NCBI GenBank assembly: GCA_003075315.1
Contig: QDFQ01000001.1
Span: 1,097,998-1,161,997, forward strand
DNA length: 64,000 nucleotides
From: Arthrobacter sp. TPD3018
Lineage (GTDB): Bacteria > Pseudomonadota > Alphaproteobacteria > Sphingomonadales > Sphingomonadaceae
Direction of reading: 5' to 3'
A model generated the notes under the pieces. It ran no database searches, was not told where the DNA came from, and saw nothing but the letters and a program-made list of their open reading frames with translations. Shown in pieces: positions 56,535 to 64,000 of this stretch; positions within the stretch are counted from its first letter, which is position 1, and each line of letters starts with the position of its first letter. A program made the position numbers and the translations under genes.

Positions 56535-57290
56535 TCAAGCCGGGGTCCGCCGCCATCCGCTCCAGGCCCAAGCGACCCCTGCTGCCGTCATCGCGGTTAC
56601 GGCCATTATATGCCCGGCGGGTGCGCCTAGCGTATCGACCCCGACGATCGCTCTCGCAAGCTGGCCGAGATGGTAGGACGGCGTGATCTGGCCCAGCGTC
56701 CGCATCCAGCTGGGTAGCATGGTGGTCGGAATCCACAGGCCGCCCAGTACCGATCCGCCGAGGAACAAGGCGTTGGCCACCGCCACCGCGCCCTTGCCGC
56801 TCATCCGCATACCCATGCCGAAACCAATTAGCGCAAACGGGATAGCCGAGCCGAGATGGAGCAGCGTTAGCGCGATCCACGTTGCCGCCGACAAGCGGAC
56901 ACCTGCGACGATCGCCAGCGCATCGATCAGCACCAGCGCCAGCGCGGTGGTCGCGACGGCAGCGATCAGCTTTGCCGCGACATAGGCGCCGGCGGGCATC
57001 GGCGAGACGCGCTTCAACTCGATCAGACCCTGTTCCCGCTCAATCGCGACGCCGGCACCGAAGCCGAACAGCGCGGGCCCCGTCGCTGCGAACACGCCAT
57101 AGCCCGCCAGCGTCGCGAGCGCATATTCGGGGGAGGGCGACTTGGCCACGGCGAGCGTGAACAGGCCGTAGAAGGCGGCGGGGGTCAGCACGGTCGGAAC
57201 GAGGAACTGGGGCAGGCGCGACGTGCGCTTGAGTTCGGCGATCGCTTCTCGAAGCCACACGCCGTTCGGGGTTGCGACGAGCGCGGTCAT
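56535..57290 (-). CDS. ABC-2 type transporter permease
   Basis: A 251-residue membrane protein with six hydrophobic segments and the ABC-2 pattern: an early amphipathic helix, EREQGLIELKRVSPMPAGAYVAAKL in the middle, and GGLWIPTTMLPSWMRTLGQITPSYHLGQLAR near the end. It pairs with the ATPase whose stop overlaps this start as ATGA. Export of a drug, lipid or peptide is expected by family; the substrate is unknown. Confidence 0.88.
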   Translation of the reverse strand: MTALVATPNGVWLREAIAELKRTSRLPQFLVPTVLTPAAFYGLFTLAVAKSPSPEYALATLAGYGVFAATGPALFGFGAGVAIEREQGLIELKRVSPMPAGAYVAAKLIAAVATTALALVLIDALAIVAGVRLSAATWIALTLLHLGSAIPFALIGFGMGMRMSGKGAVAVANALFLGGSVLGGLWIPTTMLPSWMRTLGQITPSYHLGQLARAIVGVDTLGAPAGHIMAVTAMTAAGVAWAWSGWRRTPA

Positions 57291-58198
57291 GCAGCGATCC
57301 TTTCCGGCTGAGTTGAGAGCAGGGCGGCAATTGCGTCCTCCAACGTTGCATCGGCGACGCGCAGATCGGTCAGCGTAATATCGGTATCGAGGAGCGCGCG
57401 CACCGTGGCGGCAGCATCGGCGGAGACGATGCGCAGGTCCGCGCCGTCCATGCCGGCGTCCCTGACCGCCGGGGCCGACGCGACGCGGTCCGGGGTCAGT
57501 TGGCTGCGGCAGCGGATCACCGATCCCCCAGCGCGGGCGCGTAGCGCCGCGGGCGTGTCGTCGGCGACGATCGTACCCGCGTCCATCACCACGATCCGGT
57601 CGGCGAGCGCATCGGCCTCCGCAAGGTCGTGACTGGTCAGAAGCACGGCCGTTCCGTGGTCCGCCACGTCGCGGACCGTACCCCACAATACGCGGGCGGA
57701 AGCCCGGTCCATCGCGGCGGTGGGTTCGTCGAGGACGAGGAGATCGGGCCGGCCGCAGATCGCCAGCGCATAATGCACGCGGCGGGCCTGCCCCCCAGAC
57801 AGGGCAGCGCAGCGGCGGTCCGCAAGGTCGTCCAGCCCTGCGAGCGCCAGCGTTTCGGTCAGCGGCCGCGGGTCGGGATAATAGCCCGATTGCAGCGTCA
57901 GGACCTCGGCGATCGTCAGCACGTCGGGCAGGCCGGCGCTTTGCAGCATCACGCCCAGGCGGCGACGCGCAGCGGGCCGGCGTGGGTCGAGCCCGAAGAC
58001 CGTCGCCGTGCCCGCATCCTGTGCGATGCGGCCGGTCAGCAGAGAGACAGAGGTCGTCTTGCCTGCGCCGTTCGGGCCGAGCAGCGCGGTCACCTCTCCG
58101 GCACGGATGCCGAGATCAAGGCCGGCGAGGACGTTGCGTCCGCCAAGCCGTTTGGACACGCGCGTCAGCCGCGCGACATCGGCCAGATCGCGGCTCAT
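57287..58198 (-). CDS. ABC transporter ATP-binding protein
   Basis: A 303-residue ATPase of the DrrA/NatA type: Walker A GPNGAGKTT (about residue 42), signature LSGGQARRVHYALA, Walker B LLVLDEPTAAMD and the H-loop in LTSHDLAEADALAD, followed by a C-terminal extension of about 90 residues. It energises the downstream permease. Both ends overlap its neighbours as ATGA, tying hydrolase, ATPase and permease into one translational unit. Confidence 0.92.
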   Translation of the reverse strand: MSRDLADVARLTRVSKRLGGRNVLAGLDLGIRAGEVTALLGPNGAGKTTSVSLLTGRIAQDAGTATVFGLDPRRPAARRRLGVMLQSAGLPDVLTIAEVLTLQSGYYPDPRPLTETLALAGLDDLADRRCAALSGGQARRVHYALAICGRPDLLVLDEPTAAMDRASARVLWGTVRDVADHGTAVLLTSHDLAEADALADRIVVMDAGTIVADDTPAALRARAGGSVIRCRSQLTPDRVASAPAVRDAGMDGADLRIVSADAAATVRALLDTDITLTDLRVADATLEDAIAALLSTQPERIAA

Positions 58199-59139
58199 CG
58201 CCGGCGCTCCGGCATCAGCGCGGTATCGAGGGCCGCAAGTACCTTCGGCCAGCCATCCGCGCGCGCGGCGCGGTTGCCGGCTACCGTGCCGCCGAGCGGA
58301 ACGGCCCGGTCGGCCGCTTGGGTGCCAACCTCGGGGGGCGGGCCGAAGGCGGCATGACCCGCGTCGGGATAGGCGAGTACCGTGACGGGATGTGCGTATT
58401 TCGCGGCATGCAACCGGGTTTCGACGGCCCGTGCCATCGAACAGGACGGCCACAGACCGTCCGCTTCGCCACAGACCATGACGATGGCGGCCTGCGAGCG
58501 CTCGATTGGGATGGTGCCGGTCGCCGCTTTGGCAGGATCGGCTAGCGCGTCCGCATAGAGCGCGTGGATGCCGCGCCATTCCCCTGTCCATCCATAGGGC
58601 GTGAAGGGCACCGGTTTACCGCCCTCGGTCCACGACGATTCGGTGACGAGGCCCTCCCGGTCGATCCCCGGCCAGACGACGCTGGAGGGAACGCCGAGCA
58701 CCGCGATCTTAAGATCGCGTCGGCGCGAGGCGACAAGCAAGGCTGCTTCGGCGCCTTTGGACGTACCGACGATGCCGACGCGATCACCCGCGACCCCAGG
58801 CTGCGTCTTCAGCCAATCGAGCGCGCGGGTGAAGGTTTCGATCGGAACGGACTTCAGTGCGGCAGGCTGGCCGGGGCTGCCGAAATACGAAAGCTGGAGC
58901 ACGACATAACCACGGGCCGCCAGCGCCGCTGCCTGTGCAGCGGCAGCTTTGCCAAGGCCGCCCTCCGACCCGCCAAGCAGCAGGATTGCAGGCGCGGGGC
59001 CAGTCCGTGCAGGCCGGTAGAGATCGGCGATCATGGCGCCGTCTCGGATCTGGCGTGGGGCGGCCATCACGGGTGCCGCCGCCGTCGTAGGGGCGGCGGA
59101 CGGCAAAGCGGCGGCAAGTGCGAGAGCAGTCAGAAGCAT
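58195..59139 (-). CDS. BAAT/dienelactone-type serine hydrolase, exported
   Basis: A 314-residue hydrolase with a signal peptide (about residues 1-22) and an alpha/beta fold. The nucleophile serine lies in GIVGTSKGAEAALL, an acid residue in VCGEADGLWPS, and histidine in PDAGHAAFG. The C-terminal half resembles the BAAT acyl-CoA thioesterase family, but an exported enzyme would act on other esters or thioesters. It is the first gene of the operon with the ABC exporter and DesK/DesR pair, so the hydrolase could detoxify what the exporter removes (inference). Confidence 0.85.
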   Translation of the reverse strand: MLLTALALAAALPSAAPTTAAAPVMAAPRQIRDGAMIADLYRPARTGPAPAILLLGGSEGGLGKAAAAQAAALAARGYVVLQLSYFGSPGQPAALKSVPIETFTRALDWLKTQPGVAGDRVGIVGTSKGAEAALLVASRRRDLKIAVLGVPSSVVWPGIDREGLVTESSWTEGGKPVPFTPYGWTGEWRGIHALYADALADPAKAATGTIPIERSQAAIVMVCGEADGLWPSCSMARAVETRLHAAKYAHPVTVLAYPDAGHAAFGPPPEVGTQAADRAVPLGGTVAGNRAARADGWPKVLAALDTALMPERRR

Positions 59140-59760
59140 GGGTCAACCTCGTCGAACATGCTCTTCCTGTGCGACGGGTGACGGGCGCCACGTAGTGACA
59201 AATGTCATGGTTCGGCGGCGTCGCCACAGATTTTAGTCGGAAACAAAGTCCGTGTGTTGGCGATCAATCAACGTCGGCAGCCATCTTCGTCGCGGCCGGT
59301 TCGGCGGCGAACGGCGGCGTCTGGTGCCCGAGCCGGCCCAGCATGCGGTAGGGATGGATCGACGCCGGCACGATGTCGGTGTCGGCGCCGGGACGATGGT
59401 GGCGAGGCGGGCGACGGCCGCAGGTCGATGATGCGCGGGCAGCCGGCAGTGCCGACTAAGCCCGATAGCTTTTCAGGGGTGATGGCGTGGGGCGCAGGCA
59501 TGGGGCGTCCGTCATGAAGAGGCGGACGCGATTCTCCGGCTGACGCCTCGTGGGGAGATCGCGGTCCCCATGATCGCAATCAGCCATGATGATCTGGCCC
59601 TGTCAACCGCTCCGGTGCGCTCTGCCCCTGGCGCTGCCGGGTGCGCGCCATTTGAGGCGATGCTGCCTAGCACAGGGAGGGGAAGGCGGAATGCAGCGTT
59701 GTGCTCGAAGCTGTCTTCTTCATGCCGGTTTGCAGGGACAAGTAGAAAGCTTCGGCGAGA
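59140..59760. other. Gene-poor interval of about 620 bp
   Basis: No intact gene is seen. The right part of the upstream operon promoter should lie at 59140-59250. The middle holds a possible rhodanese remnant, described separately. The last 200 bp contain short ORFs on both strands without ribosome-binding sites or codon preference. Confidence 0.5.
59268..59501 (-). pseudogene. Possible rhodanese-like (ChrB-type) gene remnant
   Basis: From an ATG at 59501 the frame reads MPAPHAITPEKLSGLVG then CPRIIDLR, which looks like the start of a rhodanese-domain protein. After about 28 residues the frame becomes Arg/Pro-rich nonsense, while another frame of the same DNA reads VPASIHPYRMLGRLGHQTPP up to a stop. 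This suggests an internally deleted, frame-disrupted remnant. It is a tentative reading with no conserved active-site loop visible. Confidence 0.3.
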
Positions 59761-60975
59761 TTACCTCAGCAGGTTTGTCGCGCTATCAATGACCCGCTGA
59801 AATGTCGGCAGCGAGCAAAGCGTGCTGCATCGTCCGATGGGGAGATGCCGCAAGACGATCTGACCGTGCCGTCCAGCTGTGCTGAGATGTCGTGCCGCGG
59901 AAGGGGGCTGCGCAATATACGATAGCCGGATAACATGTTTGTGCGTGCGACGGTCAGTCAGGCGCTCGAACAGGAGGCCGCCGCCGATAGGCGGGTCGTC
60001 GACGCCGTAGCCCGGGATTTGAAAGTGAACGCCAAGGATCGCGGTGACGGCCGCGATCGTATTGTCGTGGCCGACATAGACGTGGACCGCAGGTGCCTTG
60101 GGCTGTGTCAGGTCCGCAGCGATCGCTCGCGCAATCAACCCGCCGACACGCGGCGCCATATAGGCCGAGCGGGCGAAGACGTCGAAGAGGCGGGCATGCA
60201 GGAGCGACATCGCCTGAATGTCCTTGGCCGACGCGCGGCCCCAGCCGACCCGCTGCATCGGAAAGCCTTCCGCATATTGCAGCAGGAAAACCTGCGCGGT
60301 GCCGGAGGTCATATCGATCGCGCCCTTCAGGCTGATGCCCTTGCCATCGGCGGACGGCGTGATCCGGTTGGGCATTGCCGCGAATGTGCAGGGTGGGTTC
60401 GACGACGCACAGCCGAGCACGCGCTCCATCGCGGCGAACCCCGCGGCGGTGCCGCGCATCAGAGCGGTCCCATCCTGCAACTCGGCGTTGATGCTGGCGG
60501 CTGCTTGGGTAGCGTCGAAGGGGACGGCGCGGGCTTCCAGCGCGTTGAACAACGGGTCCGTATCGCCCTCGGCGCGATGCTCGACGGCAATCGGGCAACC
60601 CGGCGCCAGGCCCTCGGCCAGGGCATGGCCGCTGGCGATCGTCCGCGATAGGCTGTTCGTCCAGATCGTCAGGGCATTCGGGGCGGGGCAGCGCCCGGTC
60701 GGCAGCAAGCCTTGCCGGAGCAACCGACCCCGTTCGAACTGCGCGAGGATGCGCAGCGCTGCGGCGCCATGCGGGGTCAGATGGCTGGCCGCCGTGTCCC
60801 ATTGCGGAAACGGAGCGCGGGCGAGGGGAGCCGCCGCGGCTTCACCCTCCAAGGGCGCGCGGATGCCGTGGCGGATCAGCATCACGGCCCGGTCCACCGT
60901 GTAGCGGGGCCGCGCCGAGCAAGGACCGGCGACCAGACTGGTCGCCACCGCCAGTGCGAGCGCACGGACTATCAT
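59761..60975 (-). CDS. Histidine acid phosphatase, phytase (AppA)-like
   Basis: A 404-residue exported enzyme with a signal peptide (about residues 1-21). The branch-2 histidine phosphatase signature RHGIRAP carries the nucleophile histidine, and VGHDNTIAAV supplies the catalytic HD pair near residue 310. The family includes phytases and glucose-1-phosphatases of the periplasm. It lies 34 bp downstream of the PI-PLC-like gene, last in a leftward operon with a TonB receptor, which supports release of phosphate from inositol phosphates or a related imported ester. Confidence 0.87.
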   Translation of the reverse strand: MIVRALALAVATSLVAGPCSARPRYTVDRAVMLIRHGIRAPLEGEAAAAPLARAPFPQWDTAASHLTPHGAAALRILAQFERGRLLRQGLLPTGRCPAPNALTIWTNSLSRTIASGHALAEGLAPGCPIAVEHRAEGDTDPLFNALEARAVPFDATQAAASINAELQDGTALMRGTAAGFAAMERVLGCASSNPPCTFAAMPNRITPSADGKGISLKGAIDMTSGTAQVFLLQYAEGFPMQRVGWGRASAKDIQAMSLLHARLFDVFARSAYMAPRVGGLIARAIAADLTQPKAPAVHVYVGHDNTIAAVTAILGVHFQIPGYGVDDPPIGGGLLFERLTDRRTHKHVIRLSYIAQPPSAARHLSTAGRHGQIVLRHLPIGRCSTLCSLPTFQRVIDSATNLLR

Positions 60976-61009
60976 GTCGAGTATCTTCCCCCGTTGCGCG
61001 GCAACCCTC

Positions 61010-62104
61010 TCACTTCGGCAGCTTGCAGCCCGCAGGCTGCGTCACCGGGTTGCATCGTTCCATCACGCCGCCCGGCAGGGTCACGGTGAAGCCCTTGTTC
61101 CACGCCCGCGTCGGCGCGCCGGGATAGTAATCGGTCGACACCGCCTGTGCGCCGCTGTCGATCGCGGCCTGCTGGCGCGTGTGATCGTTGTCGCGCGCTT
61201 CCTTGGTGTCGGCGTCGCTGCGCGTGCGGACGATGAAGCCCTGCTTCACCCATTCACGGATCTTCGCCCCGTCGGTACGCGGATCGCCGACGATCTCGAC
61301 CGAGGCCTCGGGCTGGTCGGTGTCGTACCAGCCGAAGATCGGGCGGCCCTTCAACGAAGGATGCCCGGCGCGGTAGATATCGGACACGTCCGAAGGCGTA
61401 TCCAGCACGAAGTAGATTTTCCCGCGAGCGCTCTCCAGCGTCGGCCAGCCCTTGGTGGTCACCGCCTCGCGCAGGGTCTTTGCATTCCCGCGAACGTCGT
61501 CGGGCGTGATCATCCGGTTCGGCGTCAGCACGTCGCGAATCTCGCCGTCCAGTGCATCGAGCAACGGTGCGGTCAACGGCAGCGGATCGGTGACGCCCGG
61601 CTTGTTGATCGGCCGGTCGGCGGCGTTGATCGTCACCATGATCGGCAGGTGACGCGGATGCGCGCGCGACCAGGCGTCGATCTGGCCGATGCACTGCTTG
61701 AAGGTGCCGCAGGAGCGATAATCGACTTCCGGGATATGGAAGACCTTGAAGCCCGGCTTCATCATCGCCGCTTCGTCGAAGCCGGTCTGCTCACCTGCCG
61801 CCTTCGCGATCGCCTCGCCCTTGGGATGCGCGAAGCGTCCGCCTTCGGGGTCGGCGAAGATGTCGATCTCCAGCTGGCGCACGCCCCGGTCGAGCTGCTG
61901 CGCCAAGGTCAGATGATCGTAGTCCAGTGCGGCGGCGAGCTTGGGATCACGCTGTTCCAGCGCGGCGAAGACGGCGGGCGCGATCCGCTTTTTGTAGCTG
62001 TTGTGCGAGCCGACCACCTGGATGTCGTTCATCCGAAGGGCCGCCCGCGGCGCCGGGGCGGCGGCGGTCGCAAGGACCGCCGCCAGGGTGAGGAAAGCCT
62101 TCAT
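61010..62104 (-). CDS. Ca2+-dependent PI-PLC-like phosphodiesterase
   Basis: A 364-residue exported protein with a signal peptide to about residue 22. It has the phospholipase C barrel pattern of the Ca-dependent PI-PLC-like family: the first histidine in QVVGSHNSYKKRI, LDRGVRQLEIDIFAD with metal-binding acids, and a second histidine in FKVFHIPEVDY; a late STDYYPG closes the barrel. It may cleave phosphoinositides or other phosphodiesters in the periplasm. Its ATG overlaps the TonB receptor stop as TGATG. Confidence 0.85.
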   Translation of the reverse strand: MKAFLTLAAVLATAAAPAPRAALRMNDIQVVGSHNSYKKRIAPAVFAALEQRDPKLAAALDYDHLTLAQQLDRGVRQLEIDIFADPEGGRFAHPKGEAIAKAAGEQTGFDEAAMMKPGFKVFHIPEVDYRSCGTFKQCIGQIDAWSRAHPRHLPIMVTINAADRPINKPGVTDPLPLTAPLLDALDGEIRDVLTPNRMITPDDVRGNAKTLREAVTTKGWPTLESARGKIYFVLDTPSDVSDIYRAGHPSLKGRPIFGWYDTDQPEASVEIVGDPRTDGAKIREWVKQGFIVRTRSDADTKEARDNDHTRQQAAIDSGAQAVSTDYYPGAPTRAWNKGFTVTLPGGVMERCNPVTQPAGCKLPK

Positions 62105-64000
62105 CAGAACTCCGCCCGCACGCCGAACAGGATCGTCCGGCCATAATAGTTGATCTCGCCGAAGCGCATCTTGCTGTCGTTATAGGTGTCCTGATGCGCG
62201 CCCGCGATGTTGATGCCCTCCAGGCTGAGCGTCAGGTTGTCGGCGGCGCGCACCGACAGCTGGCCGTCGAGCGAGCCGAAGGCCGCGACATAGGTCGGTG
62301 CCTGCACCGTGCTGCCCGTGCTCGACAGATATTTGTCGCGCCAGACATAGGACAGACGCGCCGACAGCGGGCCCTTGTCGTAGAAGCCGACCAGGTTGAA
62401 GCTGTTCTTCGACAGGCCGATCAGCTGGTCCTTGATGTTGCGCGAACCCGCCGTGTAGTCGGCCTTCACTTCCGTATGGGTATAGGACCCCTGAACGCCG
62501 AAGCCGTCGAACGGTTCGGGCAGGAAGGTGAAGACCTGGCTATAGGCCGCCTCCGCGCCATACACCTTGGCATTGCCGCCATTGACCGAGCTGGAGAGGC
62601 GGACGGTGCCGCGACCCGGAATGTTGATCTCGGTATTCGACTGGGTGATGTAATCGTCCATCGCCTTGTAGAAGACCGCACCCGACAACATGCCCGACGG
62701 TGCGAAATACCATTCCAGCGACCCGTCGAACTGGGTGGCGAGGAAGGGCACCAGCTGCGGGTTGCCGCCGCTGGCGGTCGGCGCGTCGGTCGACACGGTG
62801 ATGCGCGGTGCGGTGTCGGTGACGTTGGGGCGGGTCAGCACCCGGCTGGCGGCGAGGCGACCGACCAGCTTGGGGGTCAGGTCGGCGCGCAGGTTGAAGC
62901 TGGGCAAGACGTTGTTGAACGTCTTGGGATAGCTGACCGGGGTGGCGGTGTTGCCGCTGGTCAGCGTACCGCTGGCGACCTGATCGGTGTGGACGTAACG
63001 CACGCCGACATTGCCGCTGACCGGCACCGACCCTGCATCGAACTGGTAATCGGCGCGGACATAGGCGGCGGCGATCTTCTCGGTCACGACGAAGGATGAG
63101 CGGCGATCGCCATTGGTGATCGGCTGACCCTGGATCGCCGGGGTGAAGAAGTTGCCGACATAAGCCGCCGTCACCGGCACCAGCCAGTTGCGGAAGGCAT
63201 TGCCCGACACGCCCGACAGGAAGTCGTCATAGGGCAGCTGCTGATAGGCACCCGCGCCCAGATTGGTCAGCGGCTGGTTGGTCGCGGTGTCGATCAGATA
63301 GTCGCGACGGAAATAGTCGCGCTTGCGCCAGTGATATTCGCCGCCCGCCTGCAGCTTTGACAGGAAACCGTCGAAATCATGGCCGACGTCGAGACGCGAA
63401 TAGAAATCCCAGTCCTTGCTGTCCTTGGGCGCGATGTTGAACTGGTACAGCTTGTAATTGGCCGGGTTGGTGACGTCGACCGGCGTGGTGAAGGTCGGCA
63501 TGTTCTGATAGCCGCCGCTGGCGTCATAGGTCAGCGGCGCGATGAAATAGGCACGGCTGCGCACGGTGCCGGTGCGGTAGTCGGGGTGATAGCTGTGCGC
63601 GGCCGACCAGTTGACATTGGCGGCGACATGCCAGCGATCCGGGTTCCAGGTCTGCTTCAGCCCGACGGTGATCAGGTCATGGCGATTGAGGCTGTATTCG
63701 CGCGACGCCATGAAGCGGGCGTTGGCGATCGTTGCCTTGGTGATCGTGTCGCCGACGACGGTATAGCCGGGCTGAAGAATGGTGGGCAGCTGCTTCACGC
63801 CACCGATCGAGACGTTGTTGTCGTCCGGATAGATGTCGAGGCCGAACTCGTCATAGGCGACGTCTAGCCGGGTCGCGACCATGTCCAGCGTCGTCTGCAG
63901 CTCCGCGGTCGGCTGCCACTGGGCCGAGACGATGCCCGAGATGCGCTTGCGGTCCTCGGTCTCGACGGTGGGGCGGGTGCGGGTCGGCGAATAGAGACCC
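62104..64000 (-). CDS. TonB-dependent receptor, 5' end outside the window
   Basis: The C-terminal 631 or so residues of a TonB-dependent receptor; the frame stays open to the right edge, so plug, signal peptide and start are not seen. The sequence is a run of alternating amphipathic barrel strands (GLYSPTRTRPTVETEDR, FYSRLDVGHDFDGFLSKLQAGGEYHWRKR in parts, FAFEVRAEF-like end YYGRTILFGVRAEF). It resembles the large sphingomonad receptors used for sugars or organophosphates. It is the first visible gene of the operon with PI-PLC-like and acid phosphatase genes, which suggests a phosphorylated ligand. Confidence 0.88.
   Translation of the reverse strand, partial: GLYSPTRTRPTVETEDRKRISGIVSAQWQPTAELQTTLDMVATRLDVAYDEFGLDIYPDDNNVSIGGVKQLPTILQPGYTVVGDTITKATIANARFMASREYSLNRHDLITVGLKQTWNPDRWHVAANVNWSAAHSYHPDYRTGTVRSRAYFIAPLTYDASGGYQNMPTFTTPVDVTNPANYKLYQFNIAPKDSKDWDFYSRLDVGHDFDGFLSKLQAGGEYHWRKRDYFRRDYLIDTATNQPLTNLGAGAYQQLPYDDFLSGVSGNAFRNWLVPVTAAYVGNFFTPAIQGQPITNGDRRSSFVVTEKIAAAYVRADYQFDAGSVPVSGNVGVRYVHTDQVASGTLTSGNTATPVSYPKTFNNVLPSFNLRADLTPKLVGRLAASRVLTRPNVTDTAPRITVSTDAPTASGGNPQLVPFLATQFDGSLEWYFAPSGMLSGAVFYKAMDDYITQSNTEINIPGRGTVRLSSSVNGGNAKVYGAEAAYSQVFTFLPEPFDGFGVQGSYTHTEVKADYTAGSRNIKDQLIGLSKNSFNLVGFYDKGPLSARLSYVWRDKYLSSTGSTVQAPTYVAAFGSLDGQLSVRAADNLTLSLEGINIAGAHQDTYNDSKMRFGEINYYGRTILFGVRAEF

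Overview
The window looks like one contiguous piece of a high-GC alphaproteobacterial chromosome, most likely from a sphingomonad (Sphingomonas or a close relative). This is inferred from gene content: two TonB-dependent receptors, a PutA with a divergent Lrp/AsnC regulator, HWE-type signalling, a clade-2 catalase, OprB-type porin and a sphingan/GumB-like polysaccharide cluster. I saw no rRNA, tRNA, insertion sequence, phage gene or CRISPR array. Genes are densely packed, with many ATGA/GTGA/TGATG start-stop overlaps.

Layout. (1) 0-2 kb: a stand-alone receiver protein and an AmpG-like transporter. (2) 1.9-14 kb: an exopolysaccharide (EPS) cluster. A leftward operon encodes an export protein, a polymerase-like membrane protein, a flippase, a WecG-type glycosyltransferase, an amino-acid-activation module (carrier protein, acyl-CoA-dehydrogenase-like flavoprotein, SerRS-like amino acid:[carrier protein] ligase, tandem alpha/beta hydrolase) and the initiating sugar-phosphate transferase. 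A divergent Wzc/GumC-like co-polymerase with a degenerate kinase domain lies opposite. (3) 14-21 kb: catabolism and proteolysis (3-oxoadipyl-CoA thiolase, PutA and its regulator, M28 peptidase). (4) 21-25 kb: a metal locus with OprB porin, an atypical NRAMP transporter, two unannotated small ORFs, a palindromic operator candidate and a divergent RcnR-type sensor. (5) 25-30 kb: a PRISE-type reductase with HxlR regulator, a PAS-wHTH protein, an HWE kinase and a receiver. (6) 30-37 kb: a sugar-oxidation cluster with a hydrolase/gluconate-dehydrogenase-subunit-3 fusion, a GMC flavoprotein carrying an Fe-S motif, an SDR, and a GH15 glucanohydrolase gene broken by an in-frame TAA. (7) 37-42 kb: katE and an M1 aminopeptidase. 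(8) 42-50 kb: a signalling island with GGDEF-EAL protein, receiver-kinase-FixJ-type regulator operon, CheW and a globin-coupled chemoreceptor. (9) 50-54.7 kb: ECF sigma factor with a truncated FecR-like partner, M19 dipeptidase and TonB receptor. (10) 54.8-59.1 kb: an operon of DesK/DesR-type two-component system, ABC exporter and hydrolase. (11) 59.1-64 kb: a gene-poor gap with a possible rhodanese remnant, then a leftward operon of TonB receptor (truncated by the window edge), PI-PLC-like protein and histidine acid phosphatase, suggestive of inositol-phosphate scavenging.

The points most worth following up are the aminoacyl-carrier-protein module inside the EPS operon, the metal locus with its small ORFs and operator, and a 35-bp promoter-like element shared by the GGDEF-EAL gene and the globin chemoreceptor gene. 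All functions are read from sequence and memory of families; no database search was run.
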